A stretch of DNA of 64,000 nt, from assembly GCA_020809705.1 (NCBI GenBank), contig CP085831.1, forward strand, positions 4,030,001 to 4,094,000. Direction: 5' to 3'. The first letter of the stretch is position 1; the number at the start of each line of letters is the position of its first letter. This DNA comes from Calonectria ilicicola (lineage: Eukaryota; Ascomycota; Sordariomycetes; Hypocreales; Nectriaceae). The translations under genes were made by a program, and so were the position numbers. Below the pieces are notes generated by a model. It searched no databases, was not told the DNA's origin, and worked only from the letters and a program-made list of their open reading frames with translations. This document shows positions 21,434-33,389 of this stretch, one piece after another.

Positions 21434-23059
21434 ATGCCTAAACGGACGCACCCTGCTGAAAATCGAACAAACACGTCAAATCGGATGCGGGCATATGCTG
21501 CTTGTACAGAATGTCGGCGACGTAAACGAAAATGCGACGGGAATCTACCTTGTTTCTCGTGCAACTCGCATGGGTACATCTGCCACTATGCTGAGGTGCC
21601 ACGAGACAGTGGGAATTCCTCCAACCGCACGGGAAACCAAGTGTCTGCGCCGCCGCCACCACCACTACCGCCAGCTATTTCTACTCCCGTGATCATCAGT
21701 AAGGAGAGGGGCCGCACTGTAAATGCCCACAGTGCTGCTGCTCTCGCTCACCTTGTTGGTCGGGAGTTGGATGCCGACAACCCTCCAAGATTACACTCAT
21801 ATGCGTGGAATCTTGGGTTGCGCCAAGAACGGCGAGGTTCCATGTTAACATCTCTCTCCGACTATTTAACTCTTGCAGAGTGCAAGGAACTCTCGGTCGT
21901 TTACTTTGATGCGGTCCACCCTCTGTTTACATTTCTTTCCAAAGATGATTATTTGGCAGATCTGGAACAAGAATGGACCATGTTAGAAAAGAATCGACCA
22001 AACTTTGCCGCCGTTGTTGCTGGCGTGGCCGCCCTGGGCTCCTTCTTTTCTCAACCCAATCATCCACGAGAAGAACAAATCATCGGCCACTGCATCTCCA
22101 TTCTTGATTCATGTCTCTCTACGCCAGTCTCCATGGTGAATCTAGATTCAGTCGCCGGGTGGATCCTTCGAACATTATACCTTCGTCTTACCACACGACC
22201 TGCTATAGCTTTCATGGCTAGTCACACAGCAGTGCACCTTTCAGAAATCATGGGTTTGCATCGATGCATTACTGAAACTGGTTTAATAAATGGACGAGAA
22301 AACACAGAATTTTGTACTGAAGAAACAAAACTGCGCCTTCAGCACTATTGGGTAGCTTGTTCATTAAATTGCTTATTCAGTGTCGAATACGGACTCACGC
22401 CAGTCACACTCCCCCGAGTGACTGGCACCCTCATCAACCAAATCCGCGGCATGCATGTTGAATCTCTCGTATCATTGGCCCAAATACTAGAATCAGCTGA
22501 AGAAACAGCCACCGGCGGCATCACATCCCAAGGCATGGCTTGTTACTTCACCGCTCTACAAAGCATACCGGATATACTAGCAATTGTGGCTTTAATGAAG
22601 GCTGAAGTATGTTTGTGTATGTTGCGGAGATTTATTTCTTCCAAATCGTCGCTAGGGCAAGAAATAAGCACCAAAGCTGTTGCCATATTCGAAAAGGCAC
22701 TGGAGAGGATCCCTGGATTACTAACTGCCAAGCAACCATGGTGGAACATACTCAGTGTGCCGTTTCAGATTGTTTGCATCTGCATTTCAGTCGATACGAG
22801 CCCCTATCTACGTCTTCTTACACCAGCCATGGAGACTCTTCGCAGCATCGTAGAAATATACGACTCGCACATGGCCAAGGAAGCATTGAATACAGCTCAA
22901 CGGTTGATTGCTTTATCCAGAGAGCGAACAGACGCTAAACTCAAACTCAAAGACAACGCTCTAGGGGGTGACCAGCCCGACCTGGATGCTGAATGGCTCT
23001 GGTTCATTGAAAACCCGGTCACGATGGACAACTGGCCATTTGACATGGGCCCGTTTTAG
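21434..23059 (+). CDS. Zn2Cys6 transcription factor, 541 aa
   Basis: Intronless. The N-terminal binuclear zinc cluster has Cys at 24, 27, 34, 40, 43 and 50 (C-x2-C-x6-C-x5-C-x2-C-x6-C) with a basic R-R-R-K-R-K stretch. A proline run (PPPPPLPPA) acts as linker. The following fungal-specific regulatory region has typical landmarks: YFDAVHPLFTFLSKDDYL, GWILRTLYLRLTTRPAIAFM, MGLHR, and HYWVACSLNCLFSVEYG. Nuclear sequence-specific regulator that usually binds CGG half-sites. The FMN reductase directly upstream on the same strand is the best candidate target, but this is positional inference. Confidence 0.9.
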   Translation: MPKRTHPAENRTNTSNRMRAYAACTECRRRKRKCDGNLPCFSCNSHGYICHYAEVPRDSGNSSNRTGNQVSAPPPPPLPPAISTPVIISKERGRTVNAHSAAALAHLVGRELDADNPPRLHSYAWNLGLRQERRGSMLTSLSDYLTLAECKELSVVYFDAVHPLFTFLSKDDYLADLEQEWTMLEKNRPNFAAVVAGVAALGSFFSQPNHPREEQIIGHCISILDSCLSTPVSMVNLDSVAGWILRTLYLRLTTRPAIAFMASHTAVHLSEIMGLHRCITETGLINGRENTEFCTEETKLRLQHYWVACSLNCLFSVEYGLTPVTLPRVTGTLINQIRGMHVESLVSLAQILESAEETATGGITSQGMACYFTALQSIPDILAIVALMKAEVCLCMLRRFISSKSSLGQEISTKAVAIFEKALERIPGLLTAKQPWWNILSVPFQIVCICISVDTSPYLRLLTPAMETLRSIVEIYDSHMAKEALNTAQRLIALSRERTDAKLKLKDNALGGDQPDLDAEWLWFIENPVTMDNWPFDMGPF

Positions 23060-23195
23060 TTTCATCAATAGGCGGTGGCTTTTAAAAAGATTTGACATGG
23101 GGACATCAGATGGACATTGCAAGAAACGGGATTCAATACTATGAATCTAAAAAAGCAAAATGAACTGTTGCCTCACGCAGTGTATAGACGGAACA

Positions 23196-24139
23196 CTAAT
23201 TATTCCCTGTCTTCGATGCCAGCATTCTTGCAATTTCGACATGACCAGCCTTGTCGGCCAGGTCTTTCGCTGTGTGCCCCTTGGAGTTCTTAATGGTAGC
23301 ATCGGCCCCGCGATCAAGAAATAGTCGCACAATCTCCACCATTCCTTTTTTTACAGCTGTATGTAGCGGGGTGCCCAAGTCCATCCAGAAAAAGTGGTTA
23401 CTTGAAGTAGGGTGATTTGCATATCTGGTCGTGTTGAGTGGGGCGCCTTTATCAAGCAGCAGAGAGACGACTTGGAATACATCATCTCCCTCACGTTCGA
23501 GAGCGTATTGCAAAAGTTCGCCTTTTCTGACATCGGCACTTCTATCAAGTAGTTTCTTGATGAGATCAGGAGAAGCATTCATCATAGCAAGCGACATGGG
23601 CGTGATATCGATGAAGGCATCTTTGTTGAGATCTGCACCATGGTCGAGCATCCAGAAAGTCATTTCTTCGTCGCGAAAGGCAGTACTGGAAGTGAAGGTG
23701 AATATGCAGGTCACTAGAAAAAGGGGTGATCAGGCACGATAAAAACTCACTGTATTGTAGAAGGCTCTGTGAGAGCAATGTTCTCATTGATGTCCCAGCC
23801 AAAGGCAATGAAAGCTTCCATGCATCGTTTCGCCCTAACTTCGATCGCTTTTATCACAAATCTCGCACGGACCTTCAAGCCGCATTGCAAAAACTGAGTG
23901 ACAAAATATGGCTTATCTTGACTTACTGCGAGTAACATAATATCGTTGAGGTCATGAATGTTAGTACAACGTGCCGATCCAACGTACGACGCTAGTATGG
24001 TGTTGAAGCGGCGCTCGTCATTGGAGGAGATGGCAGCAGAGAGCCCATTGAGGACATCAGGAGGTGTGTCGTTCGGGGGCTTGTGAGGGTTTTCAGGGGA
24101 GAAAGGGAGAGATGCAAGTTGTTCGGCAGTCAAAACCAT
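23196..24139 (-). CDS. Small ankyrin-repeat protein, 292 aa, 2 exons
   Basis: Exons 23751-24139 and 23196-23685 on the minus strand; 65-nt intron. The acceptor at CTTCCAG was preferred to a nearer TTCTAG because only it keeps the ankyrin frame (IHTAFRDEEMTFWMLDHGADLN). Four to five repeats are visible: EEMTFWMLDHGADLN, PDLIKKLLDRSADVR, VFQVVSLLLDKGAPLN, GTPLHTAVKKGMVEIVRLFLDRGADATIK, and KDLADKAGHVEIARMLASK. The N-terminal 120 residues are more diverged repeats. No other domain is seen; such proteins are protein-protein adaptors of unknown partner. The stop is at 23196. Confidence 0.8.
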
Positions 24140-25115
24140 TCTGATGATTTTGGTGGGACGGTTGCAGTGGCGTGACAAAGGCGAAGGGCTTGGCTATATA
24201 GCGATGGGGGTGGACCTGCGAAAGCGGGGGCAAGGGTGGGGCGAAGTCTCGGCGCCCATTTTCAAAGTTGACTGGCTCATGACCCAAGATGAAGCTTAAC
24301 GGCCGAGTGTTGGTGATGGAAATTTCTATTGATCAATGAAATTCCCTTTTTGGACGTTTATGGAAAAATAGAAAATGTTTTCTTTGATGGTTGGTGTCTG
24401 AAACTCGTGCATTTTTCTGTGGCTTCTCTTGACAAGGGCAGTCCGGCGGTGGATTGGCCTCGACATCGACGTAGGCTCTGGTCAAATATCCAGTGATGAT
24501 GGACAACTAGCCAATCGATTTGAATTCTCTTTCATTTCATGAATAGATACAGCAGCTGTGATCCCAATGGGGGCTGATAAAATTGAGTCTGATATTAAGT
24601 TCAACATGGATTTGTTCGATTGTTTGGTAGCTCAGTATCTCAGGATCTTCCGTGGTTAGTAATGTAACATTGGCATCCTATTGAATTAGTATTGATTGAT
24701 TAGTATTGAATCTAGCCTTTGTTTCAAAGGGCGCCTGATCTTGCGAGAAGGAAACAGTAGATATTGCCGTGAGGCTAACAACAGTGAGATGCAGACAGTG
24801 AGGCTCATACCCAGGCTTTGACAGTGACTAAGACCCAAAAGGGTTCCAAATTTTCAGTTTTCTTGGAGCCTGATGTGAAGAGATTTGAATTAGTATTATG
24901 ACACGACATTGTTCGGGCGGAACGTGACCTGCTACTGTCCGAGCCTTTTACTTTGTTCTAAGGGCAGCCTATCAGTATACTAGTTCTGGATTTCTCTGTC
25001 TGATTTCTGGTATTAAATTCCTATTCTATGCTATATCTCCGTCATGGTTCTCAAATAATAGTTCCTCTTGATCAATAGGTTTATTAGAAGACTCGCCAAG
25101 TCCTGTTTTCATATC
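24140..25115. other. Intergenic, contains 117-bp dispersed repeat copy A
   Basis: No gene seen. The notable content is copy A of the 117-bp repeat at 24698-24814 (separate entry). Confidence 0.5.
24698..24814 (+). repeat. 117-bp dispersed SINE-like repeat, copy A
   Basis: Same orientation and length as copy B at 56211-56327, with 8 mismatches by eye (about 93% identity). It starts GATTAGTATTGAATC and ends CTCATACCCAG. Inside are a small hairpin (CCTTTG-TTT-CAAAGG; the loop and one pair differ from copy B yet pairing is kept) and three tandem GTGAG-based units of about 15 nt near the right end. No target-site duplication is evident for this copy; the left flank carries an extra ATTAGTATTGA, so it may be older or rearranged. 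No coding capacity. Confidence 0.8.
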
Positions 25116-28100
25116 CTACTGCCATATAGAGAAATCTGGATATAGAGGCTGTGTTTCCGAATATAAAAAGTCATCGCTAATGAGCCCCGTCGTATCCTGT
25201 ACTTGCATAGGATTGAAACCACTCCCTGTCTCGTTCTCTTGATTTGTGGCTTCAGGAGTAGACATCAGAGTATCTGGGGATCCCGTTATTTCTTCGTCTT
25301 CTGAAAAATACTCCACAGAGGGTGATTCGTATTCCTCCGACAGTAAACTCTCATCTTCCATCAGAGATCTGTCCTCATCTGTCCACATACGGTGTGCTTT
25401 GAGTAGTTTTGCAACGGTAAAATGGCATTCTCGCTCGGCAAATCCTACTGCTCTGAGGTATTGTCTTTGGCCATCCCCACTGGTCTCAACGCCCAAACTG
25501 AGGAATAGTCCAACTATATCAAGGCGACCATGTTCCGCAGCAGCTTCTAAAGCTGTACGACCCATATATCGCCCGCCTTTAGCGTTGATGTCAACTCCGA
25601 CATCTATTAATCTTTTGGCGATTCCCAAATGGCCGTATGTTGCTGCAGCTTGTAGACTTGTCATGCCATGCTTCTCAGTAGGTGGAGCGCAAGGGTCTAT
25701 TCCTGATTCCAGAAGTATCTCGACCATTTCTAAGCTCCCAACTTCAATCGCGATTGTAAGCGGGCTTTTGACGTGACCTACACCTTGAAATATGTTGTTT
25801 ATATTCCCAGACATGTTTAGTATCACCTTGAGGAGGGCGGGATGTCCTCCAGTAATCACTCTCTCCAAGCAAAGTATTGAGCCTCTTTGAGGATGAAGCG
25901 CTTCCTCTTGACGGCTCAAGGCGGAGATGACTGGTTCTATATCTTCAAGAGCTGAAAGCACTGCGAGGGATTCCCAATCTAGATGGTAACCATGATCCAG
26001 TAGAAGCTGGAATATCTCTGTATCAAAATTTGTCACAAATCCTAGAACTGAGCCCACATTGAAATGAAACACTCTTCGCCAAAAAGGCATGGCTTTACCC
26101 CGTAAACATTTTTCAATGTCCTTTTGCAACTCTTTTCCGAAAGATAAATGCTTTTCCTCTGGCATCTCCGGGTTCTCAAAAAAAGGTAGTCTAGCTGTTT
26201 TGGATCGTGGTAATCGTGCCAGGAGTGTTATTAGTATATTCCTCTTACCATACAGTGCCGCTATTCCGATAGCCGAAGCTTCTATCTCGAGAGCATCTGG
26301 TGACTCTTCTATGTTGCCTCGAAGTTGTAATAGTAGATGTATTATGGTTTCGTCAAGATCGCCTCTTGAAACCATAAGCACTGCAGCGCATAGTGTTCCA
26401 GGAGAATATCCAATTGAAACATTCTGAAGTACTTTCTTGATTAATGTAGAAGAGCCAGTAAGAACGGCTGCTTCCAATAAATGGATTTGATATGAGCCTT
26501 CGAAAAGAATGCACGAGACTTTTCGCTTATCAGCTCTGATAATCATTTCCACCAAGGACCAATTTTGGAATGAAATTGCTGGCACCGCAGCGCCTTGGTA
26601 TACCTCTACACCCCTCTGTAGCAATATGAAAGCCATATGGATGCGTTCTTCAACATTTAAGGCTGAAATATTTTGAGGTCCTACCTCTAGGGTCTTGAAA
26701 AGTAGAAGAACTCCTTCTATGTCCATCATGTTTGGACTGGCACCTGAATCTAATACCAATGACAGGAGATGGTTGTCTTGGGCCTCAACGGCATAATTGG
26801 CCGCCAAAGGATGAACGGGAACTCCACAATCCACAAGGTAAGATACTACCTCAAATGGAGGCTTTGCTAAACAATCAAACGGTGCTATAAGACCGTAACT
26901 ATCATGTCTGAAAAAGGTTCCGAGTGTGAAGTCCCATAAAACCGATGCGCCCATCGGTGTTTGAAGTAACTCAATGACAACCGGCTGGTGGCGACCATAT
27001 TCAGAGATAAAAAAGTATCGAAGAAAAGTTATTTCTTCCCATTCTCCTTCAATTGCAATTGGTCTTTGAAGTGACGAACCAGCTTCGTGCAGTAGTTCAA
27101 CTACCGCTGCATGTTTCTGGAAGCATGCCAGGTGTAGAGGCGACGGGAAATGCGGATGACAAGGATCTACCTCGATTCCACACTCGATCAGAAATTCGCA
27201 GCATTCGAATTTTCCATTAAATGCTGCTGCATGTAATGAGGTAAAGCCAAACCTATTAGGCTCGCATATACTAACACCGCTTTCTTGGAGTAGTTCAAGA
27301 ACTTTCAAGTTCCCCCTGGAAGCAGCGGATATAGCGACATCTGGAGTTAAATATCGCGACAATTGATTCTGATGTGCGATTTTCAAAAGTTGGCGTACAA
27401 GCTCGTATGCCACTTCAACATGCTTTTGTCCCGCTGCAAGGGTAAAGATGGTTTCTTCAAGTATATGACCATCGCTAGGTCTCAGGGCTCGGTCTGTACT
27501 TGCATGATATTTCAAAAGCGTATTAACGGTTCGAAGATCGTCTAGGTTTCTTAGACAATTAATCGCGATGAATAATGGTGGCCATGTCCAGAAGTACCGG
27601 TGTGGAGATTCGAGGGAGGGAAGCATGGACGGATCATCTTCATTTAGAGCCAATACCTTTGGTATGACCAGATTTGGATTAGCTCCCTTTTCAAGAATAG
27701 CATCTAGGAGCTCATAGTTATGGGAATGACAAGCGGTTTGCAATGCTGTTAACCTGATGTCACCATCATCAACCAGTGTGTCTGGAGATTGACCAGATTC
27801 CAAAAGCCATTGTACGAGCTGCAAGAAATCCGGCATATCAGGTTTAAGATTCCCATAGTTATACATGACGTGGATAGCGAGCTGAAAGAGGTTCTCGCAC
27901 AAGGCTCGTACTGTCATTGACTTGGTATTTTCCAGATCCAAAGGCGCTGACATGAGACCTGACGACTTGATCAAATGCAGTATGAATCTCAGACCGTGTA
28001 TATCTCGCTCTCGATTGTTGCTAATGGAAAATATGAGAACTAAAAGCTGTTCTCGAAGAGATTGGCTACCAGAGTCCATCAAAATGATCTCTGCTCGACG

Positions 28101-28924
28101 TTATGATTCGCCGGCGTATAGCTCTGGCATCCAAACTTTCAACTGACGCGCTAGTTGGTTGGAAAATGGCTTCATAGAAACGCATGAGCCAGCTTCACAC
28201 ATCACTGATAGTTTTCTTGTGAAGATATTGTTTTTCCGGTCGATAGGACACTGGCCGGCTGTCAGAGAAGCCATCTCCAAGTCAAAATCTAGACATTTCT
28301 GAGCTTTATTTGAGTCCATTTTGGGAGGGCTCAATCTTACGTGTTTTAGATGTGAGTTGAAATTTTAGCCAAGGAATGTCCATGGGCCAAGAAAGAACAG
28401 ATGGTGGAGGCGAAGGGGTTCGAATTGAAATATGCAGCCCACTAGGTTGTTTCGGGCTTGATGCTATAAGTTAAATTCATATTTAGCCACTGGACAATCC
28501 AACCAGATATGGGCTAGGGGCTTACGATTTCCATATGTGATCTTTCGGTGTCGATTAGTTTCTTTGTGAACAGTCCGTTCGTCCAACATTTCACCCGAAA
28601 GATAGACCTTAGTACTTTTGCCTCGCTTTTGCCGTTTTTTCATTTGATGATCAATATATTGCCACACCGTGGCACCCAAGTGCTTGGGGATCTTCTTACG
28701 GAATCCCCAAATTTTAAGTTTATACTCGAGCTGTTATTTTCTGCTTGCTAATCAGCGGTACTCTCTGTAGTTAGGCTCAGAATCCATACGTAACATCAAA
28801 GCCCTCTGCTTTTAATCGATGAAGCATATCGTTAAGCGATAACTTTTGTTTCAAGTACATGATGAATGGTCACCTTGTGGTTTAACCATTCGCTTTCTGG
28901 AAGTCGTTTGACCAATGGAGGCAT
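25116..28924 (-). pseudogene. Clr5-domain ankyrin-repeat gene, broken by a frameshift and a nonsense codon
   Basis: Modelled exons (minus): 28795-28924, 28526-28730, 28341-28463, 25116-28258. Exon 1 starts MPPLVKRLPESEWLNHKV and exon 2 gives LEYKLKIWGFRKKIPKHLG, together an N-terminal Clr5 domain. Exon 3 has the Pro-rich segment that usually follows (TPSPPPSVLSWPMDIPWL). Exon 4 is a long ankyrin solenoid (for example GFTSLHAAAFNGKFECCEFL, GMTSLQAAATYGHLGIAKRL) with an acidic tail. Two lesions: the frame shifts near 28862 inside Clr5 (2 nt appear lost), and an in-frame TAA lies at 28101-28103 in a stretch that otherwise reads as family sequence. From the ATG at 28082, 988 codons remain open, so a truncated ankyrin protein could still be made. 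The third intron (28259-28340) is the least certain. Confidence 0.7.
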
Positions 28925-30817
28925 AGTGGGCGACCAAGGAATGATTTATGGGTAAAAGAAGACGACTGAAATGGATGGTGGTGAGACTGGCCTTGGAGGG
29001 TGGCTTTCTTTTTAACCTGTGACTTCCCTAGCCAAGTTGGAGCGCGTAGGAACCAGGGGTCAGAGCATCTGCACTGCGCTAGTAGGGGTGATGTCAGGGA
29101 TATGATTGGTTCCATCCTGTATCTGAAATGCAACCCACCAGCAAAACATGGGGGCCATGAGACAGTACACAACATGTTGATTCGTCAGTCATCGTATTCG
29201 GACTCCATCAAAACAAATTTAATTGGATAGTCCCGGTATCTGAGATAGAGCTGACACATATGTGGCTGCGGTCTCATTGAGAGTGCCCTCTCATCCTGGT
29301 TGCTGTTGACCCCACACATCAACCTCAAGGTTCTGTGAGGGCGTCACAAACCGCCTCAACACGCGCACTCAGAGAAATGACCAACTAAATACAATGTCCG
29401 TAGAGTCCTTGAAATCTCGCTATTTGATTGATCTCATATTACATGCCAGTGATATTTGATGATTGCACAGGAATTGAATTATGTAAGACTTTGATTTCAG
29501 TCTCCCGATTTTTAGCACCCACTGCGAAAGCTGCCTCATGCGCTTTACTGAGTGTTTACATATCTTCAATATCGAGGCAGATATTCTATGCCAATAAATG
29601 GGGTGGCTTCAGATTATGTGATGAATGCCACTTAATAATTACTCTTTTGACCGTGCTTTTTTTTTTTTTGACTCTCCAGAGTAACAAATCCCCAAATAGT
29701 TTATTCTCTGGTGGGAACCTCTCAACGAGACATCTATTACTTTTGACGTATCTGTGAAGCAATACGTGATATTGGCAGAGATAAGGAAACTACTGTCTTC
29801 GTGCTAGCAACTTCCATAGAAACATACCATTTCGTTAGTATAAGTATTTTAGACTCTCTGTCTCTAAATATCCGAGGTTAGTTCTTATCGAAACATTGAT
29901 GTTTTCCTATCCCAGAGAATTTGAACAAAGTTTAGGGAGGGAAAATGAACGTCTAGTTTTGACACACAAATATATGCCTTGCAAAAATATGTGTCTGGTG
30001 GTGATTGCTGGCCCGTGGTCTCGCATTCCAATACAACTATGGATGGACATGGCATGTAGCTAGATTATCGGAGGCTTGTGAATTTGATCCGCGTGGGTGC
30101 GCTAATAGGGCTACTGGGTCTAGCTACTGCCCAAAAAGAAGAAAATTTTGGGTCTTAGTTTAATTTAGAGTTGGAACGAATGGTCTGTGGATCGTGGGGG
30201 GGCTGCAGCCATGCCCTTCTCCAATTCGGTCCTCCGGAGAGATTGCTTGGTGGGCTTGACGCCAGAAAGAAAATTTTATTGCTGGCTGTATGGTTATATC
30301 CTTGTTATTTTTCATGTTTTCAAGATTAAATACTTCTTAGTTTCCAATTTCCCCCGATGGTTATCGTCTGGTGTTATCGATGCAATTTGATCCGATGCTC
30401 ACGGGTAGCTTATGTGTGTGGGTCACCATGAATGCTAAATTTGGAAGAATAATGAACTGGGGTGGATATAATAATGAAGTAGACCATGTTTGTCCAGTGC
30501 ATCGCATATCGATGAAAAAAGAGGCAAAAGTAAACAGAAAAAATCAACAATCGTGCGCCAGAACAAGAAAACAAAACAATAACAAGACAAAAAAGCAAAA
30601 AAAGGGCCAATTGGGCTGGCCTGCAGCCTTGCAGTTGACACGTGACGTCACCATGTTCGCGTTTCAACGACGACGCGCGCGGTATTTTAAACCCCACCTT
30701 CATCGTGGTCCAAGGAACCCACTAGCTTAATGCCAGAGCTAGCCTCACCAGAAACCCTAATACTCTGGTCCTATCAGTGTAATGGACCAACTCACTCACT
30801 CGTTCAGAGTCAATACC
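28925..30817. other. Intergenic, about 1.9 kb, with a CRE-like site near the right end
   Basis: No gene recognised. AT-rich and polypyrimidine runs occur (for example T-rich near 29660). The right part contains a CACGTGACGTCA element (separate entry) and a TATTTTAAA TATA-like run near 30683, belonging to the promoter of the 411-aa gene. Confidence 0.4.
30639..30650. promoter_or_regulatory. Overlapping E-box and CRE palindromes (CACGTGACGTCA)
   Basis: CACGTG overlaps the perfect CRE palindrome TGACGTCA (30643-30650), about 170 bp before the start codon at 30818. CRE palindromes are bound by CREB/ATF-type bZIP factors and CACGTG by bHLH factors. The match is exact but function is inferred. Confidence 0.5.
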
Positions 30818-32053
30818 ATGGCCACGAAGCGCAAGGCCACTTCTCCCACGCCCACTGTCGCTCTCACCGCCGCCGACCAAGTCGACAATCCCAAGAGGGC
30901 CAAGCCCACTGCTGAGGCGCCTGGTGCTGCCACTACTACCACCACCCAGGTCACGCCGCCAGACTGGGATAGGCTGCTCGATGGCTACATCTACACTAGG
31001 GCCAAGCGCTGGTCCAAGGTGTCGGCTTCCAAGAACCTCGACATTGATTACCTGAAAGTCACCAAGAATCGCGATGCATCCTTTCAATTTTTGTGCATCT
31101 GTGACCCTACTACCGACTACGAGGAAGAAGACGATGACGAGGGCGATGCCAGTGACCAAGACGACCAGCCCAGAGTGACTTGCGACCAAGGCCGAACGTG
31201 TCCGTGCTCCAAGCCCGCTACAGCCGTGCCCTCGCACCCTTTCACCATGACCAAGGCCGGCCTCGCCAAAAACGGTTGGGCCCAATACATGATGAACCTC
31301 CGAAACCCCGACGCATTTAACCTCTACACATTCGGCGACCACATGTCCTACGGCGCGCTCGAGGTTGTGCAGAACATGTTCCTCGACTTTGACGAGGCCT
31401 TTCGCCACAAGACCTGGCAGACGGCTTGGGCAGTCATTGAGGCCACCGTCATGTTCATGCTGGTGGGCGGCGGCGACATCATGTTGGTGGCCGACGACCC
31501 GGTAATGGTTGGAGACACCGTGGCCCAGTTGGCCAGGATGGTGCTCACCATGTTTAGCGTTCTGGAAGCTGATGGCCATCTCAATCACAACTCGCCCTTC
31601 AGAAACGTGGGTTGGGTAGTTGCACTGTACCTCAAGCTGGTCGCCACCATGCGGTCAATGAGCTATCTGGAAGAGTCCAAGCCTACCAAAGCCAGGGCTT
31701 TCAAATTTCGGCCGAATAACCTCGATCATTATCTACGAGCCTATGCCCACTGTCATGGCATTACTGTCCCCGGCGTGCCCAATATTGCAGAAGGCGCCGA
31801 CCTCACCATGCCTAAAGAAACCGTCAAGGAGCCATGGGGTTGGTCCAGGACCTTTAACGAATACACTAAGAGCTGTGTCCCGCCCATGTATGCCTATCGC
31901 GGTGCCTACAGGAGAAACATAGGAGGTGACGCCCTGGACATTACCACCTGGTCTCCAGCCGAGCGGAAGCGCGGAAGCTACATGCAAAAGGACCCGCTTT
32001 CTGAAGATACTCTTAAAAAGCTCGAAGAAGGTCAATTATTCATGATGACCTAG
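30818..32053 (+). CDS. Uncharacterised fungal protein, 411 aa
   Basis: Intronless. I prefer the ATG at 30818 (ACCATGGCC context, MATKRKATSPTP) over the in-frame ATG at 30782. The first 45 residues are Lys/Pro/Thr-rich with a KRK basic patch that could be a nuclear signal. A Cys-rich, acidic part follows (FLCICDPTTDYEEEDDDEGD...CDQGRTCPCSK). The remaining 280 residues look globular and helical (WAQYMMNLRNPDAFNLYTFGD; LEVVQNMFLDFDEAFRHK; FRNVGWVVALYLKLV). I do not recognise a named domain; the pattern recalls conserved hypothetical proteins of ascomycetes. It is GC-richer than its flanks. A long antisense open frame over it is a codon-bias shadow. Confidence 0.75.
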   Translation: MATKRKATSPTPTVALTAADQVDNPKRAKPTAEAPGAATTTTTQVTPPDWDRLLDGYIYTRAKRWSKVSASKNLDIDYLKVTKNRDASFQFLCICDPTTDYEEEDDDEGDASDQDDQPRVTCDQGRTCPCSKPATAVPSHPFTMTKAGLAKNGWAQYMMNLRNPDAFNLYTFGDHMSYGALEVVQNMFLDFDEAFRHKTWQTAWAVIEATVMFMLVGGGDIMLVADDPVMVGDTVAQLARMVLTMFSVLEADGHLNHNSPFRNVGWVVALYLKLVATMRSMSYLEESKPTKARAFKFRPNNLDHYLRAYAHCHGITVPGVPNIAEGADLTMPKETVKEPWGWSRTFNEYTKSCVPPMYAYRGAYRRNIGGDALDITTWSPAERKRGSYMQKDPLSEDTLKKLEEGQLFMMT

Positions 32054-32410
32054 GCCTTGTGTGACCAAAGATTTGCGTAAAGTGCGTTGCATGTTGCCGT
32101 CGTGTCTGGTATTCACAACGACAACGAGGCTCGGCCTGGTTACAGTCTCATTCCGTGCCACGGCCAGCCATGATCATCTAAAAAATAACGGCCTATGGGG
32201 GAGTCTATGCTAAATTTCAACTTGGGGGGGTTGCTGGGTATAATTATCGTGACTGGGACCGGCGCAGGGAATTGTGCAAGCTGGTACGTTCGCTCTCTGT
32301 GAAGTGCAATGTTTGAATTTTTAAGGTGGGATGAAATGATGTGTGTAATGTGGATGGTCGTCTCATTTTATCCAACCATGGTGTCTGAGGACTGGTATAT
32401 TGGTAAGGGA

Positions 32411-33389
32411 CTATGTTGATGGAGGCCTTGCTAGAATGACCTGACCCTGTCCTGCAAGAGTAAAATTTCCGTCTTCATGAGGAATGACCAAAGTATCGCC
32501 CTTTGTCAGTGTCGTAGCTTTTCCGTTCTCTACAAACAGCTCCATCTCTCCCTGGTAAACCACAAGGATGGCAAACCCACCCCGGCATTCCTTAGACCCA
32601 TTTATCTGTAACCTTTCCAGGTTAAAATACCTAGTTGCATCTTCAGGCAGCACCGACCCGAATGTATTATTCGACGTGATTAGATCCAAGACTTTTGATC
32701 TAGGAAGACCCTGAATGTTGATTGCTTGCAAGGCCAGAGGAAATCCTAGCCCCAAATGCCCATCCTTTGACCCATCAATGTTGAATCCTTTCCATTCGCA
32801 TAAAATGGACATGTCTTCTGGTTCCTGCACTTCGACAAGCAAAATTCCCTCGCCAATGGCGTGTAGCATGCCTGGAGGGACATAGACCGTTTGGTACGCT
32901 TGTACCTTGATTTTATGCATTTTTTCTAATAGTACCTCTGTATCCTGCCTTTCTATCAAATCCAAAAGCTTGTCGTGCGATATGTCCTCTTTTAATCCCA
33001 GATGAATTTCACCATCAGTCAGGAGAAACCATGCTTCTGCTTTCCCATGGGCAGCACCCAGATGTTTTCGTGCCCAATCGGCGTGTGGATGAGCGTGTAT
33101 AGGAAGTCTTTCACCGGCATCTAATAACTTAACCAAAAGCTTTAACATGACTAGCTCCGAGCCAGTGTTCTGGTCGTTCAGCCACTTCATCTGCGAATAG
33201 ACGGCCGTCGGGCAAAGTTGTCATTCCGGATTTGGCGTCCGCGCATCCTCGATAGCACGTTGTTGATGCAATCTAGTCCTCTGGCTGATGCGGTCCAGAG
33301 AGACCCATTGCTCTAAACGGGGATATCTTAGTGCCGCCACGATATGTTCTGGCAGGTGGCTGATTGGCAGTGAGAATCGTGGGTGCCAT
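32411..33389 (-). pseudogene. Class I mannose-6-phosphate-isomerase-like cupin gene, 5' part broken
   Basis: From the ATG at 33389 the frame reads as the N-terminus of a bacterial-style class I phosphomannose isomerase (a YRGG motif, then HQPED). It then meets TAG at 33273-33275 exactly where the family has Trp (P-E-D-W). After the stop the same frame continues with TTLPDGRLFADEV and EHWLGA. Near 33135-33145 the family frame jumps to another phase with several residues missing before LLVKLLDAGERLPIHAHP. The 3' 259 codons (ATG 33190) are intact and carry the metal-site motifs (HAHP, GKAEAW, PPGMLHAIGEGILLVEVQEPED). A working enzyme would interconvert mannose-6-P and fructose-6-P. The surviving frame lacks the N-terminal portion and is probably inactive. 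Confidence 0.72.

Noticed and set aside
30722..31588. Long minus-strand open frame of 288 codons opposite the 411-aa gene
   Set aside because: Low-complexity, Gly/Val/His-rich product that mirrors the GC-rich codons of the plus-strand gene; no domain-like pattern.
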